Origin: CAYGZC01 sp964354225
Lineage (GTDB): Bacteria; Bacteroidota; Ignavibacteria; UBA10030; SZUA-254
Direction of reading: 5' to 3'
DNA length: 26,715 nucleotides
Assembly: GCA_964354225.1 (NCBI GenBank)
Contig: CAYGZC010000277.1
Coordinates: 1 to 26,715 of the forward strand
A program made the position numbers and the translations under genes. Every line of letters starts with the position of its first letter. Positions within the stretch are counted from its first letter, which is position 1. The notes beneath the pieces are model-generated. The model was not told the origin of the DNA. It worked only from the letters and a program-made list of their open reading frames with translations, and made no database searches. Below, piece after piece: positions 18,601-24,444 of this stretch.

Positions 18601-19574
18601 GATGCAAATTTGCTGGCATCGAATACTCCGATTTGAATTACACTCGAAGGTAAATTCAACCAAACAAGGACATAACGAAATATCCAAATACATATGGTTG
18701 CAATAATGATTTTGTAAACGACGTTTATTGTTGTCAACCTGCGAAATAGAGAATATATAAGCAAGGAGATAATAATGAGAATGAATATGTTATTAATAGA
18801 TTGCATTGTCTGATGGGATTCCTCACCATATCCTAATAAAGTCGGTTTTTGCAGATATATCACACCAATCAATTTATTATTGAAATTTTTTAGCAGTACT
18901 GAAATCCAGTTAGTGTCTCTAAGCGAATTGTGACTCTGCCCAACTTCAAATTCAGCGCCGACATCTAAAAGTGAAGTGAACGTGGATGTAAATGTATTAC
19001 TATTGATGAAGCGATTATTCAGTGGGTAATTAACATCGAAGAATCGTTTTCCAACGACATAACCTACAATCGAGTGATTATCAATGATAGGTATCGAAAT
19101 AATCAGATATGAATATATTGCACCTTCGAGTATAAATGAATTCCTCTCAGGCAACAAATTTACTGTATCAAGTATTGGTCCCCGATTCCCCATCCAGCTT
19201 ATAGTTCGTTTATCCCGATCATATAATTCTAAAGTAATATCACCTGCAGTATTAGAGAGAAGAAATTCAAAAAATATAGCTCGCGATGTATCTTGATGTT
19301 TTGTAAATATTTCTTTCAGGAAACGAGATTGTCCTATTTTTTCCACCGATCTGAAAGTTTCACTCTCGTAAGTTTCGAATTTGGTTTGAATGCTTAAAGT
19401 CAATTCCTGTTCAACCTGATAAGATTTTGTTTCCCAATTTTTATCAACGTAGATACCATGGAAGTATTCATATCCCAGGGATGCGGATAATAGAATAACG
19501 AGAATAATTACAAAGATAAATACAGATTTGTGACTCAATAAGAACTTAAAAAAAGATATTCTATCTAAAAGCAT
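15657..19574 (-). CDS. Giant membrane sensor histidine kinase (NtrY-like core, three CACHE-like segments)
   Basis: This protein has 1305 residues. TM1 (16-33) is followed by an extracytoplasmic segment (34-261), then about eight TM helices (roughly 262-540), a second extracytoplasmic segment (541 to about 810), more TM helices around a third, then HAMP (SSPIRRLRNAAQKISSGQ), HisKA with phospho-acceptor H1100 (AHEIKNPLTPMKLS), and a HATPase_c domain with N-box NIIRNAVQA, G1 DTGQG and G2 GMGLGLA. The kinase core resembles NtrY. A similar stretch recurs in all three extracytoplasmic parts (SIPIIDNHSIVGYVVG, GYSPIIDEQGIVIGSV, GYRPLISENGSIIGVV), as in CACHE-type sensors. No response regulator is in the window. 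It starts six bases after the DUF4783-like gene and ends eight bases before pgeF, so the three are likely one operon. The signal is unknown; envelope status is a guess from neighbours. Confidence 0.92.
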   Translation of the reverse strand: MLLDRISFFKFLLSHKSVFIFVIILVILLSASLGYEYFHGIYVDKNWETKSYQVEQELTLSIQTKFETYESETFRSVEKIGQSRFLKEIFTKHQDTSRAIFFEFLLSNTAGDITLELYDRDKRTISWMGNRGPILDTVNLLPERNSFILEGAIYSYLIISIPIIDNHSIVGYVVGKRFFDVNYPLNNRFINSNTFTSTFTSLLDVGAEFEVGQSHNSLRDTNWISVLLKNFNNKLIGVIYLQKPTLLGYGEESHQTMQSINNIFILIIISLLIYSLFRRLTTINVVYKIIIATICIWIFRYVLVWLNLPSSVIQIGVFDASKFASPFGYGIAKSPGDLFLSTVFLSVNIFVITFNSFRRPNTSQNIRYFSIYNQKILSFLIIALSAVLILLFIRGFAATIRSTVFDSTLSYNNPTTVIPSFELSIMLISLLLIALSLLLASTGIMIMMNTLVKSQLKTNQSPLTSWIIVSVIIIIESILFGILQPNPLLNQTARLFFILTFIGISVLVWWFRENKRNIPIIKLSPLFVIISIILLLPLLDVTTQNSDRTHIELLATEIVRPEDSWLTFLVNKALDELSGSESQMILSSANAYDISKLAFMQWANSILSKQGNNCSVTYFNRKGESVSTFNIGTTSELKRERNVDSLLHTKNVYTEDRIQNGMTVKWYVGYSPIIDEQGIVIGSVHMELTSGKQAILRSDASEFLRNHAGDTFEPTYKSLILSEYAQGKLINTTSVEIPIERPLPIGIEERHLGGNGVWLIHVIDGKKYETYFFKGQQKQSIGSWFAISMESPGTRWYLYFYLRYLVFYLILFLLIAVIITLIQFIRGKHYYSSFRTKLLWAVIFASLAPLLIIAYNNRQYAMDRAVESTIKRLSDQTFIITSEIQKRYGVNVPVTLSQFTDNQCSEVAGDLNTDFNVYYFSTIQASSKPEMFEAELLDPSLSTEAYLNIVLKRKTFFAETQMIGNFSYIVGYRPLISENGSIIGVVSIPSLYQQSEIDEEITKRNVYLYGAYAISLGLSIIIGTLIANRISSPIRRLRNAAQKISSGQLEIDLDSKRHDEVGELERAFIQMTHDLKSARDQAIKTQRETAWKEMAKQVAHEIKNPLTPMKLSVQHLRQAYKDGIKNFDDVLQRITKTILEQIEVLSSIASEFSHYARMPERKLEDVDIQLVLQEAIILFQQHEDILFDIKFDNASSVVIADKEELRRAFINIIRNAVQAIEGKGTISIKTKFDIDITEITIHDTGQGMSEEILNRIFEPNFSTKTDGMGLGLAIVKKTIDELGGTIVIDSTIAEGTTVMIRLPLR

Positions 19575-19580
19575 TCAACG

Positions 19581-20057
19581 TTAATAAACATTGAATTGAG
19601 TTATCACCAAACGACTATCGTTTTTTGCAAGTGAGATGTAAACTTGAAATAATTCTTGTTTCCCTTTTAGAGTAAAATATCCACCGCCAGTAGCATAAGG
19701 GACCTCACCGGACAATTTCGTTGTTGTGAATTTAAAATTGATAATCTTTCGAACAGTAAAATAATTCTCAACTAAATAAGTTGCTTGATTCATACTAAAA
19801 TAGCCGCTCTCTGCTCCCCTTAAACTAACATATATCTGTCTCGAAAAATGCTTTGCCACAAAATCAACATTATTTGACACTATTCCACTTTCTACATCGT
19901 TGAAAACAATGCTTACTTGTTTCTGAATCTTCTCTGTTTTTTTATCGGACTGATTTGTTGAAATGCTAAAATCTTTCTCTTGAGACAATATTGCTCCTTC
20001 CCAGAGGAGAACAGCGCAGGCGATATAAACAATTAGCTTTATTTCTATAAGACGCAT
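19581..20057 (-). CDS. Exported DUF4783-like protein
   Basis: A 158-residue protein with an N-terminal signal (hydrophobic IKLIVYIACAVLLWEGAIL, about 6-24) and a mature domain of about 110 residues. The domain pattern is a helix (IVFNDVESGIVSNNVDFVAKHF) with strand, QIYVSLRGAESGYFSMNQATYLVENYF, then antiparallel strands ending LVITQFNVY. This matches my recollection of DUF4783, an NTF2/SnoaL-like family restricted to Bacteroidota and relatives, function unknown. It sits six bases upstream of the giant histidine kinase and is likely co-transcribed with it, so it might be a periplasmic accessory to signalling. That link is inference from spacing only. Confidence 0.7.
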   Translation of the reverse strand: MRLIEIKLIVYIACAVLLWEGAILSQEKDFSISTNQSDKKTEKIQKQVSIVFNDVESGIVSNNVDFVAKHFSRQIYVSLRGAESGYFSMNQATYLVENYFTVRKIINFKFTTTKLSGEVPYATGGGYFTLKGKQELFQVYISLAKNDSRLVITQFNVY

Positions 20058-20108
20058 GTTTAAAAATACTTTTTAGAATAATAAAAGTCAAACTCAATTT
20101 AAATAGTA

Positions 20109-20148
20109 GGGGTGTCAGTCCTAATCCACCAATATTAACCAACACCCC
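20109..20148 (-). terminator. Hairpin after the fibronectin-III lipoprotein gene, possible terminator
   Basis: On the minus strand GGGGTGT pairs with ACACCCC (7 bp, 26-nt loop) 25 bases past the lipoprotein stop. It is followed by TACTATTT, not a proper U-tract, so intrinsic termination is uncertain. It may mark a boundary between this gene and the DUF4783-kinase-pgeF operon. Confidence 0.3.
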
Positions 20149-20172
20149 CAAGTATACGTAACTAATGTGTTG

Positions 20173-20982
20173 TTATCGCCCATTAGCTCCGACGTCAGAA
20201 GCATGTGGTTTACGCACACCTGGTACACTGACCTTCAACTGTGTATTATATGGTTGTAGCTGATAAGCCCAATCGAAAATAACACGAGTTGGAGAAAGCA
20301 AAGTGACTCTAATCTTTGCATAGTGATAATCCCAGGTACGAATAATATACGTATGTCCAGCAATTAGACGAACATCTCCCGTTGGTGACCAACCAGATGT
20401 TGGAGCTTGTATAATATCATACAATGATTTTGTGTAACCGAGATCCTGAATCTCAGTATCTTCCTTCCAAACATTGAAATAGTAAGTACCGTTGTAATTC
20501 TCAAAATAAACATCGGTATAATTATCGTCAAAGGGTTCAACAGAGTAGGCCGAGAAATCATAACCAGCTTCATCAGGATAAGTACGATAATCTTTAAGAA
20601 TAATATCATATCCTTCAGGACGCGGTGTTGCGGAAACAACCTCTCTACTCAATGGACTTTCATTTTCTTCAAAATCATAAGCTGTAACTGTGTAATAATA
20701 TGTTTGTCCATTTGGGATCCCCTTATCAAGAAAGTATGTCTGTTTGGTCGATCCAATGTATTGATACTTGCCAACTGCTGATGTACTGACAAATATTCGG
20801 TAGCCCGATAAATCATTTTCCGGATTTTGATTCCAAAATATTTCAACAAGTTTATCTCCAGCCTCTGCATACAATCCTTGTGGTGCTGACGGCGGCGTTA
20901 AATCGGGTTGATAAAACCTCTCGTCACATCCAACTAACGTAATGAATACTAACATCGCACTGATATAGAATAATTTTTTCAT
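20173..20982 (-). CDS. Lipoprotein with fibronectin type III domain
   Basis: A 269-residue surface or periplasmic lipoprotein. The signal peptide ends in the lipobox LVGC (C19). A fibronectin type III domain covers about residues 30-118: PPSAPQGLYAEAGDKLVEIFW, then DLSGYRIFVS, and GQTYYYTVTAYDFEENESPLS are its B, C and F strands with the usual Trp and Tyr. The C-terminal half (about 120-255) is rich in Tyr and Trp and probably a second beta domain, with no family I recognise. It is likely a structural or binding protein of the cell envelope. The gene stands alone: 159 bases from pyrC and 115 from the next gene. Confidence 0.85.
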   Translation of the reverse strand: MKKLFYISAMLVFITLVGCDERFYQPDLTPPSAPQGLYAEAGDKLVEIFWNQNPENDLSGYRIFVSTSAVGKYQYIGSTKQTYFLDKGIPNGQTYYYTVTAYDFEENESPLSREVVSATPRPEGYDIILKDYRTYPDEAGYDFSAYSVEPFDDNYTDVYFENYNGTYYFNVWKEDTEIQDLGYTKSLYDIIQAPTSGWSPTGDVRLIAGHTYIIRTWDYHYAKIRVTLLSPTRVIFDWAYQLQPYNTQLKVSVPGVRKPHASDVGANGR

Positions 20983-21141
20983 AATTTGTTCCTAATGTTG
21001 TTACACGTCAGAACAAGATTCAAACTATATGCCAATATTAAACCACCGAAAATGTGCGAGAAGGCAATCTTATATAGGTGGGAAGATAATATGATGTCCA
21101 AAAAAATAATTCAGTTGTTTCTATTTTAGGACGAACAAATA

Positions 21142-22434
21142 CTAATCAGAAATAAAGATTTGTCCATTGTTGAAGATACCAAAAGTTTTGCCCTTCAGCT
21201 TCCAACCGTTGAATGGTGAGTTTTTTGATTTTGACTTAAATCGCTGAGTATCGACGATCCATTCGGTGGATGGATCGATGATAGTAAGATTCGCTTTTTC
21301 ACCCTCGACTATCTTGATTGGAGGAAGGTGGAGAATATTTCTTGGATTAATCGAAAAAACTTGGATAAGCTGATTTAGAGAAAGAATATCAGTTGCAATT
21401 AATTCTGTCATCGCGAGACCGACAGCAGTTTCAAGTCCAACAATACCAAATGGTGCATAATTAAATTCAACTTGTTTTTCATCAAAAGTATGCGGCGCAT
21501 GATCGCATGCTATGGCATCAATAGTTCCATCACGCAGTCCTTGCTTTACCGCTTCAACATCATTACAAGTTCGGAGCGGCGGATTCATTTTTGTATTTGT
21601 ATCGAACGAACGAACCGCTTCATCTGTTAACGTAAAATGATGCGGTGTTACTTCACACGAGACTTGTAGTTTTTTCTTTTTTGCCATTCTTATCAATTCT
21701 ATTGATCCTGCCGTGCTAATATGAGCTATATGATATTGTGCATTCACATACTCAACAAGATGGAGGTCTCGTGAAATCATCATCTCTTCAGCGACCGATG
21801 GAATCGACTGCATACCAAGCGAAGTAGAAACAAAACCTTCATTCATTACACCTCCTTTAGTTAAGCTCAACTCTTCGGGATGCTGTATGATTGGTTTATT
21901 AATCATGGAGGCATATTCGAGTGCCCGCCGCATAATTTCCGAATTCTCCACAGGCGCACCGTCATCACTGAATGCAATAGCACCGGCATCTGCAAGCTCC
22001 ATCATTGGTGCAATTTCTTTGCCTTCCCTATTTTTTGTTGTTGCTGCAACGGGATAAACATCGACCAGCCCGTTGTTTACATTTTTTGAACGATCAGTAA
22101 TCCAACGAATCACCGAAGCATTATCAATAGCTGGATTAGTATTCGGCATACAGCAAACGGCTGTAAAACCGCCCTTCGCTGCCGCTAAACAACCTGTTTC
22201 GATTGTTTCTTTATACTCAAAACCAGGCTCTCGTAAATGAACATGCATATCGATGAATCCAGGGGAAAGAATCTTTCCTGTTAGATCATAGAGTTGCCCT
22301 TCTTTTCCAACCGACAGATTAGAATCTATTTTTTCGATGATACCATCAACGATAAGTAAATCTGTTACAGTATCTTTTCCATCAAGTGGATTTATTAGAC
22401 GTCCATTTTTTAGTAATATTTTCATCTTAGTCAT
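21142..22434 (-). CDS. pyrC: Dihydroorotase (type I)
   Basis: Catalyses reversible cyclisation of carbamoyl-aspartate to dihydroorotate, step three of pyrimidine synthesis. At 430 residues it matches class I dihydroorotases. The metal-binding DMHVHLREPG (H64, H66) lies after the N-terminal strand domain. Then come NTNPAIDN for substrate binding, PIIQHPEE and YHIAHISTAGSIELI (metal-ligand histidines), and the catalytic aspartate motif AIACDHAPHT. The ATG at 22434 directly abuts the pyrB stop (TAAATG), with GGAG four bases upstream. It is the last gene of the pyrR-pyrB-pyrC operon and should be controlled by the leader attenuator. Confidence 0.97.
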   Translation of the reverse strand: MTKMKILLKNGRLINPLDGKDTVTDLLIVDGIIEKIDSNLSVGKEGQLYDLTGKILSPGFIDMHVHLREPGFEYKETIETGCLAAAKGGFTAVCCMPNTNPAIDNASVIRWITDRSKNVNNGLVDVYPVAATTKNREGKEIAPMMELADAGAIAFSDDGAPVENSEIMRRALEYASMINKPIIQHPEELSLTKGGVMNEGFVSTSLGMQSIPSVAEEMMISRDLHLVEYVNAQYHIAHISTAGSIELIRMAKKKKLQVSCEVTPHHFTLTDEAVRSFDTNTKMNPPLRTCNDVEAVKQGLRDGTIDAIACDHAPHTFDEKQVEFNYAPFGIVGLETAVGLAMTELIATDILSLNQLIQVFSINPRNILHLPPIKIVEGEKANLTIIDPSTEWIVDTQRFKSKSKNSPFNGWKLKGKTFGIFNNGQIFISD

Positions 22435-23355
22435 TTAACTCCGAGTTCCAATAAGATAAAGCACAGCCATCCGCACTGCAACGCCATTCAGTACTTGTTG
22501 AAGAATAAGTGAATGTTCACTATCTGCAACATCGGCTGAAAGTTCAACATCCCGATTAATCGGTCCCGGATGCATTATAGTGATCTGCTTCCCCGATTTA
22601 TTAAGTCGTTCCTTCGTTACAGCAAAATATTGACGGTATTCTCTAAGTGATGGTATAAAGCACCGATCTTGACGCTCAAGTTGAATTCGTAATACATTTA
22701 AAATATCAGCCCATTTAATCGCATCATCAAGATTATAAAATACTTTCACTTCTAATTTATCAAGTTCTCGTGGAATCAATGTTTTCGGTCCGCAAACAGA
22801 GACATTTGCACCCATTGTTTTCAAACCGTAAATATTGGAGAGTGCAACTCTACTATGCGAAATATCGCCGACGATGCATATTTTTAATCCGTCTAGTTTT
22901 CCAAATTTTTCTCGGATGGTATACATATCAAGAAGTGCTTGTGTAGGATGTTCATGCGAGCCGTCACCGGCATTTATTATATTCGCATTAATAACAGTCG
23001 ATAGAAAGTGCGGTGCACCCTGGGCAGCATGACGCATAACCACCATGTCAATCTTCATTGCCTCTATATTCCGTGCTGTATCTTTTAGTGTTTCCCCTTT
23101 TTTTACACTACTTGCATCAGCAGAAAAATTCACAACATCTGCAGAGAGCCGTCGTTCGGCTAACTCAAATGATATACGTGTGCGCGTTGAACTTTCAAAA
23201 AAGAGATTGACAATTGTTTTACCTTGTAAAGTTGGAACTTTCTTAATCGGACGCTCAAGAACTTCCCTAAATGTAGTTGCAGTATCTAAAATTAGTAGAA
23301 TGTCCTCTTTGGTCATTCCTTCTAATCCTAATAAGTGTCGACTTAAAAGCGACAT
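22435..23355 (-). CDS. pyrB: Aspartate carbamoyltransferase catalytic chain
   Basis: Condenses carbamoyl phosphate with aspartate, the committed pyrimidine step. About 306 residues, normal for the catalytic chain. It carries the carbamoyl-phosphate loop SSTRT (55-59), the lysine loop SSVKKGETLKDT, HPTQALLDMYT and HPGPINRDVE. I chose the ATG at 23355, with AAAGG nine bases upstream and the family's usual SRHLLG near the N-terminus. An in-frame TTG at 23364 overlaps the pyrR stop (TTGA) and is the alternative start. No pyrI regulatory subunit is adjacent, so control may be at the RNA leader. Confidence 0.97.
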   Translation of the reverse strand: MSLLSRHLLGLEGMTKEDILLILDTATTFREVLERPIKKVPTLQGKTIVNLFFESSTRTRISFELAERRLSADVVNFSADASSVKKGETLKDTARNIEAMKIDMVVMRHAAQGAPHFLSTVINANIINAGDGSHEHPTQALLDMYTIREKFGKLDGLKICIVGDISHSRVALSNIYGLKTMGANVSVCGPKTLIPRELDKLEVKVFYNLDDAIKWADILNVLRIQLERQDRCFIPSLREYRQYFAVTKERLNKSGKQITIMHPGPINRDVELSADVADSEHSLILQQVLNGVAVRMAVLYLIGTRS

Positions 23356-23360
23356 ACGAA

Positions 23361-23906
23361 TCAACCTTTCTCCTCTTTGATTAGAATAACTTCATCTTTA
23401 CCATCGATTTCTTTCATCATCACACGAACTTTTTCTTCCAATGATGTTGGAATATTTTTACCAACAAAATCCGCTTTTATTGGTAATTCGCGATGACCTC
23501 TATCGATCATTACTGCCAATTGAATTGATTTTGCTCTACCCAAATCTACCAAAGCATCAAGTGCGGCGCGTACCGTTCTACCTGTAAATAAAACATCGTC
23601 AACAAGAATAATATCTTTTCCGGAAACATCAAACGATATCTGTGTTCCTTTTAAAATGGGTTGATTTAATTTTTCTCGGATATCGTCACGGTAAAGAGTG
23701 ATATCAAGAAAACCAATCTGCAATTCTTTATGCTCGATTTCCCGAATTATTTTTGCCAACCTAATCGCAAGGAATTCGCCGCGTGTGCGAATGCCTACTA
23801 ACGCAAGTGTGTCAGCACCTTTATTTCGTTCAAGAATTTCATGGGCAAGACGATTTAGCGTCCGCTGATAACCTTTTTCATCTATTATGTGAGACTTTTG
23901 ACCCAT
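23361..23906 (-). CDS. pyrR: PyrR bifunctional pyr operon attenuation regulator / uracil phosphoribosyltransferase
   Basis: A 181-residue type-I phosphoribosyltransferase that binds UMP and the pyr leader RNA. The PRPP-binding motif is IILVDDVLFTGRTVRAALDA, and GIRTRGEFLAIRLAKII is the PyrR-family arginine loop. DRGHRELPIKADFVGKN and the C-terminal strand are also family signatures. A longer reading from a TTG at 23933 adds nine residues, but that TTG lies inside the terminator hairpin just upstream, so the ATG at 23906 (MGQKSHIIDEKG) is preferred; it also fits the usual PyrR N-terminus. No good ribosome-binding site sits at normal distance: GGAGG is 20 bases away, in the hairpin arm. It is the first gene of pyrR-pyrB-pyrC, and its stop lies six bases ahead of the pyrB ATG. 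Confidence 0.95.
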   Translation of the reverse strand: MGQKSHIIDEKGYQRTLNRLAHEILERNKGADTLALVGIRTRGEFLAIRLAKIIREIEHKELQIGFLDITLYRDDIREKLNQPILKGTQISFDVSGKDIILVDDVLFTGRTVRAALDALVDLGRAKSIQLAVMIDRGHRELPIKADFVGKNIPTSLEEKVRVMMKEIDGKDEVILIKEEKG

Positions 23907-23910
23907 AAGC

Positions 23911-23955
23911 GTATAAAAAAATAAAACCTCCAATCCTTTTACTAAGGAGGAGGTT
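23911..23955 (-). terminator. Intrinsic terminator of the pyr leader (attenuator)
   Basis: On the minus strand AACCTCC (23949-23955) pairs with GGAGGTT (23925-23931). An inner TCCTT/AAGGA stem and a two-base bulge complete the hairpin, which is followed directly by TTATTTTTTT. It ends five bases before the pyrR ATG. It is placed to stop leader transcripts when PyrR-UMP is bound upstream. Confidence 0.85.
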
Positions 23956-23993
23956 AAATAAAAATTTTAAGTTTGTTAGTAACATTTATTTCC
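23952..23993 (-). promoter_or_regulatory. Putative antiterminator helix of the pyr leader
   Basis: GGAAATAAA (23985-23993) can pair with TTTATTTAACC (23952-23962): seven A-U pairs, an AA bulge and two G-C pairs. It uses the GG at the 3' end of the PyrR-binding hairpin and the CC of the terminator's 5' arm, so it excludes both. This three-way exclusive layout is the PyrR attenuation design. The helix is A-U rich and therefore only moderately stable. Confidence 0.55.
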
Positions 23994-24023
23994 TTTCCGA
24001 TCTCACGGGACCAGAATTAAAGG
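23992..24023 (-). promoter_or_regulatory. PyrR-binding RNA hairpin (anti-antiterminator)
   Basis: The minus-strand RNA folds as TTCTGGTC-CCGTGA-GATCGGAA, an 8-bp stem with a CCGUGA hexaloop. A four-base AAUU bulge on the 5' side separates it from a short lower stem closed by CC/GG. The known PyrR target has a hexaloop of consensus CNGNGA on an upper stem with a purine-containing bulge below; CCGUGA fits exactly. Position (upstream of a terminator and pyrR) agrees. Binding here should free the terminator. Confidence 0.75.
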
Positions 24024-24055
24024 TATTACTTCGTTAATAATTAGAATTTCAATAG

Positions 24056-24129
24056 TGGGCGATATAGGACTTGAACCTATGACCTCACGGATGTGAACCA
24101 TGCGCTCCAACCAACTGAGCTAATCGCCC
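24056..24129 (-). tRNA. tRNA-Val (CAC)
   Basis: A 74-nt cloverleaf on the minus strand: acceptor GGGCGAT/ATCGCCC, D-stem GCTC/GAGC, anticodon stem CATGG/CCGTG with loop TTCACAT (anticodon CAC, codon GUG), T-arm ATAGG-TTCAAGT-CCTAT, discriminator A. CCA is not encoded. The PyrR-binding hairpin of the pyr operon begins 32 bases past its 3' end, so the two may share a transcript. Confidence 0.96.
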
Positions 24130-24216
24130 AAAAACTTTTCAAATCTAGAGAAATTTTACAGGAAAATCAAACTCAATTTGTACATCATCAATTTAGGGAG
24201 AGATCTTTTGAAAGGA

Positions 24217-24300
24217 ATAATAAAAACAAAGTGTGTGTCCGGCGGTGAAAGCATGTGGGAGGGCCATGACTTCGAAGCGGGAACCAGACACACACTATTT
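24217..24300 (-). ncRNA. Putative small structured RNA with C-rich loop
   Basis: On the minus strand a 12-bp stem, GTGTGTGTCTGG with CCGGACACACAC (24231-24242 and 24284-24295), closes a domain. It holds an inner hairpin GAAGTCATG/CATGCTTTC (one mismatch) with loop GCCCUCCCA. The 3' arm runs straight into TTTGTTTTTATTATT, a terminator-like U-tract. Upstream, TTGCTT (24329-24334) and TATATT (24307-24312) with a 16-base spacer would start a transcript near 24300, four or five bases before the stem. So it looks like an independent RNA gene of about 84 nt. It lies in the 315-bp gap between uvrC and tRNA-Val, where I see no protein gene. It could instead serve only as the uvrC terminator. Confidence 0.55.
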
Positions 24301-24306
24301 AGAACT

Positions 24307-24334
24307 AATATAATATAATTTTTTAAAAAAGCAA
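24307..24334 (-). promoter_or_regulatory. Predicted promoter of the small RNA
   Basis: TTGCTT (24329-24334) and TATATT (24307-24312), spacer 16 bases, in a very A/T-rich stretch. The predicted start falls just before the long stem of the RNA, which is why it is listed. Such motifs are common by chance in A/T-rich DNA. Confidence 0.4.
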
Positions 24335-24444
24335 ATGTTAGAAGAAAAAATATCATTTATTTGTACGAATATTTACAAAAACGTTGTAGGCATTTACACT
24401 ACAAATATTTATCTAATTCCCTACCAAAAAATGATTATTATTGA

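Noticed and set aside
23933..23935. TTG start for a 190-residue PyrR
   Set aside because: It falls inside the terminator hairpin; a transcript that passes the attenuator would more sensibly use the ATG at 23906, which also fits the family's N-terminus.
24217..24300. Reading the hairpin RNA as SRP (4.5S) RNA
   Set aside because: The GGAA-type tetraloop and AGCAG asymmetric loop that define bacterial SRP RNA are missing on both strands.
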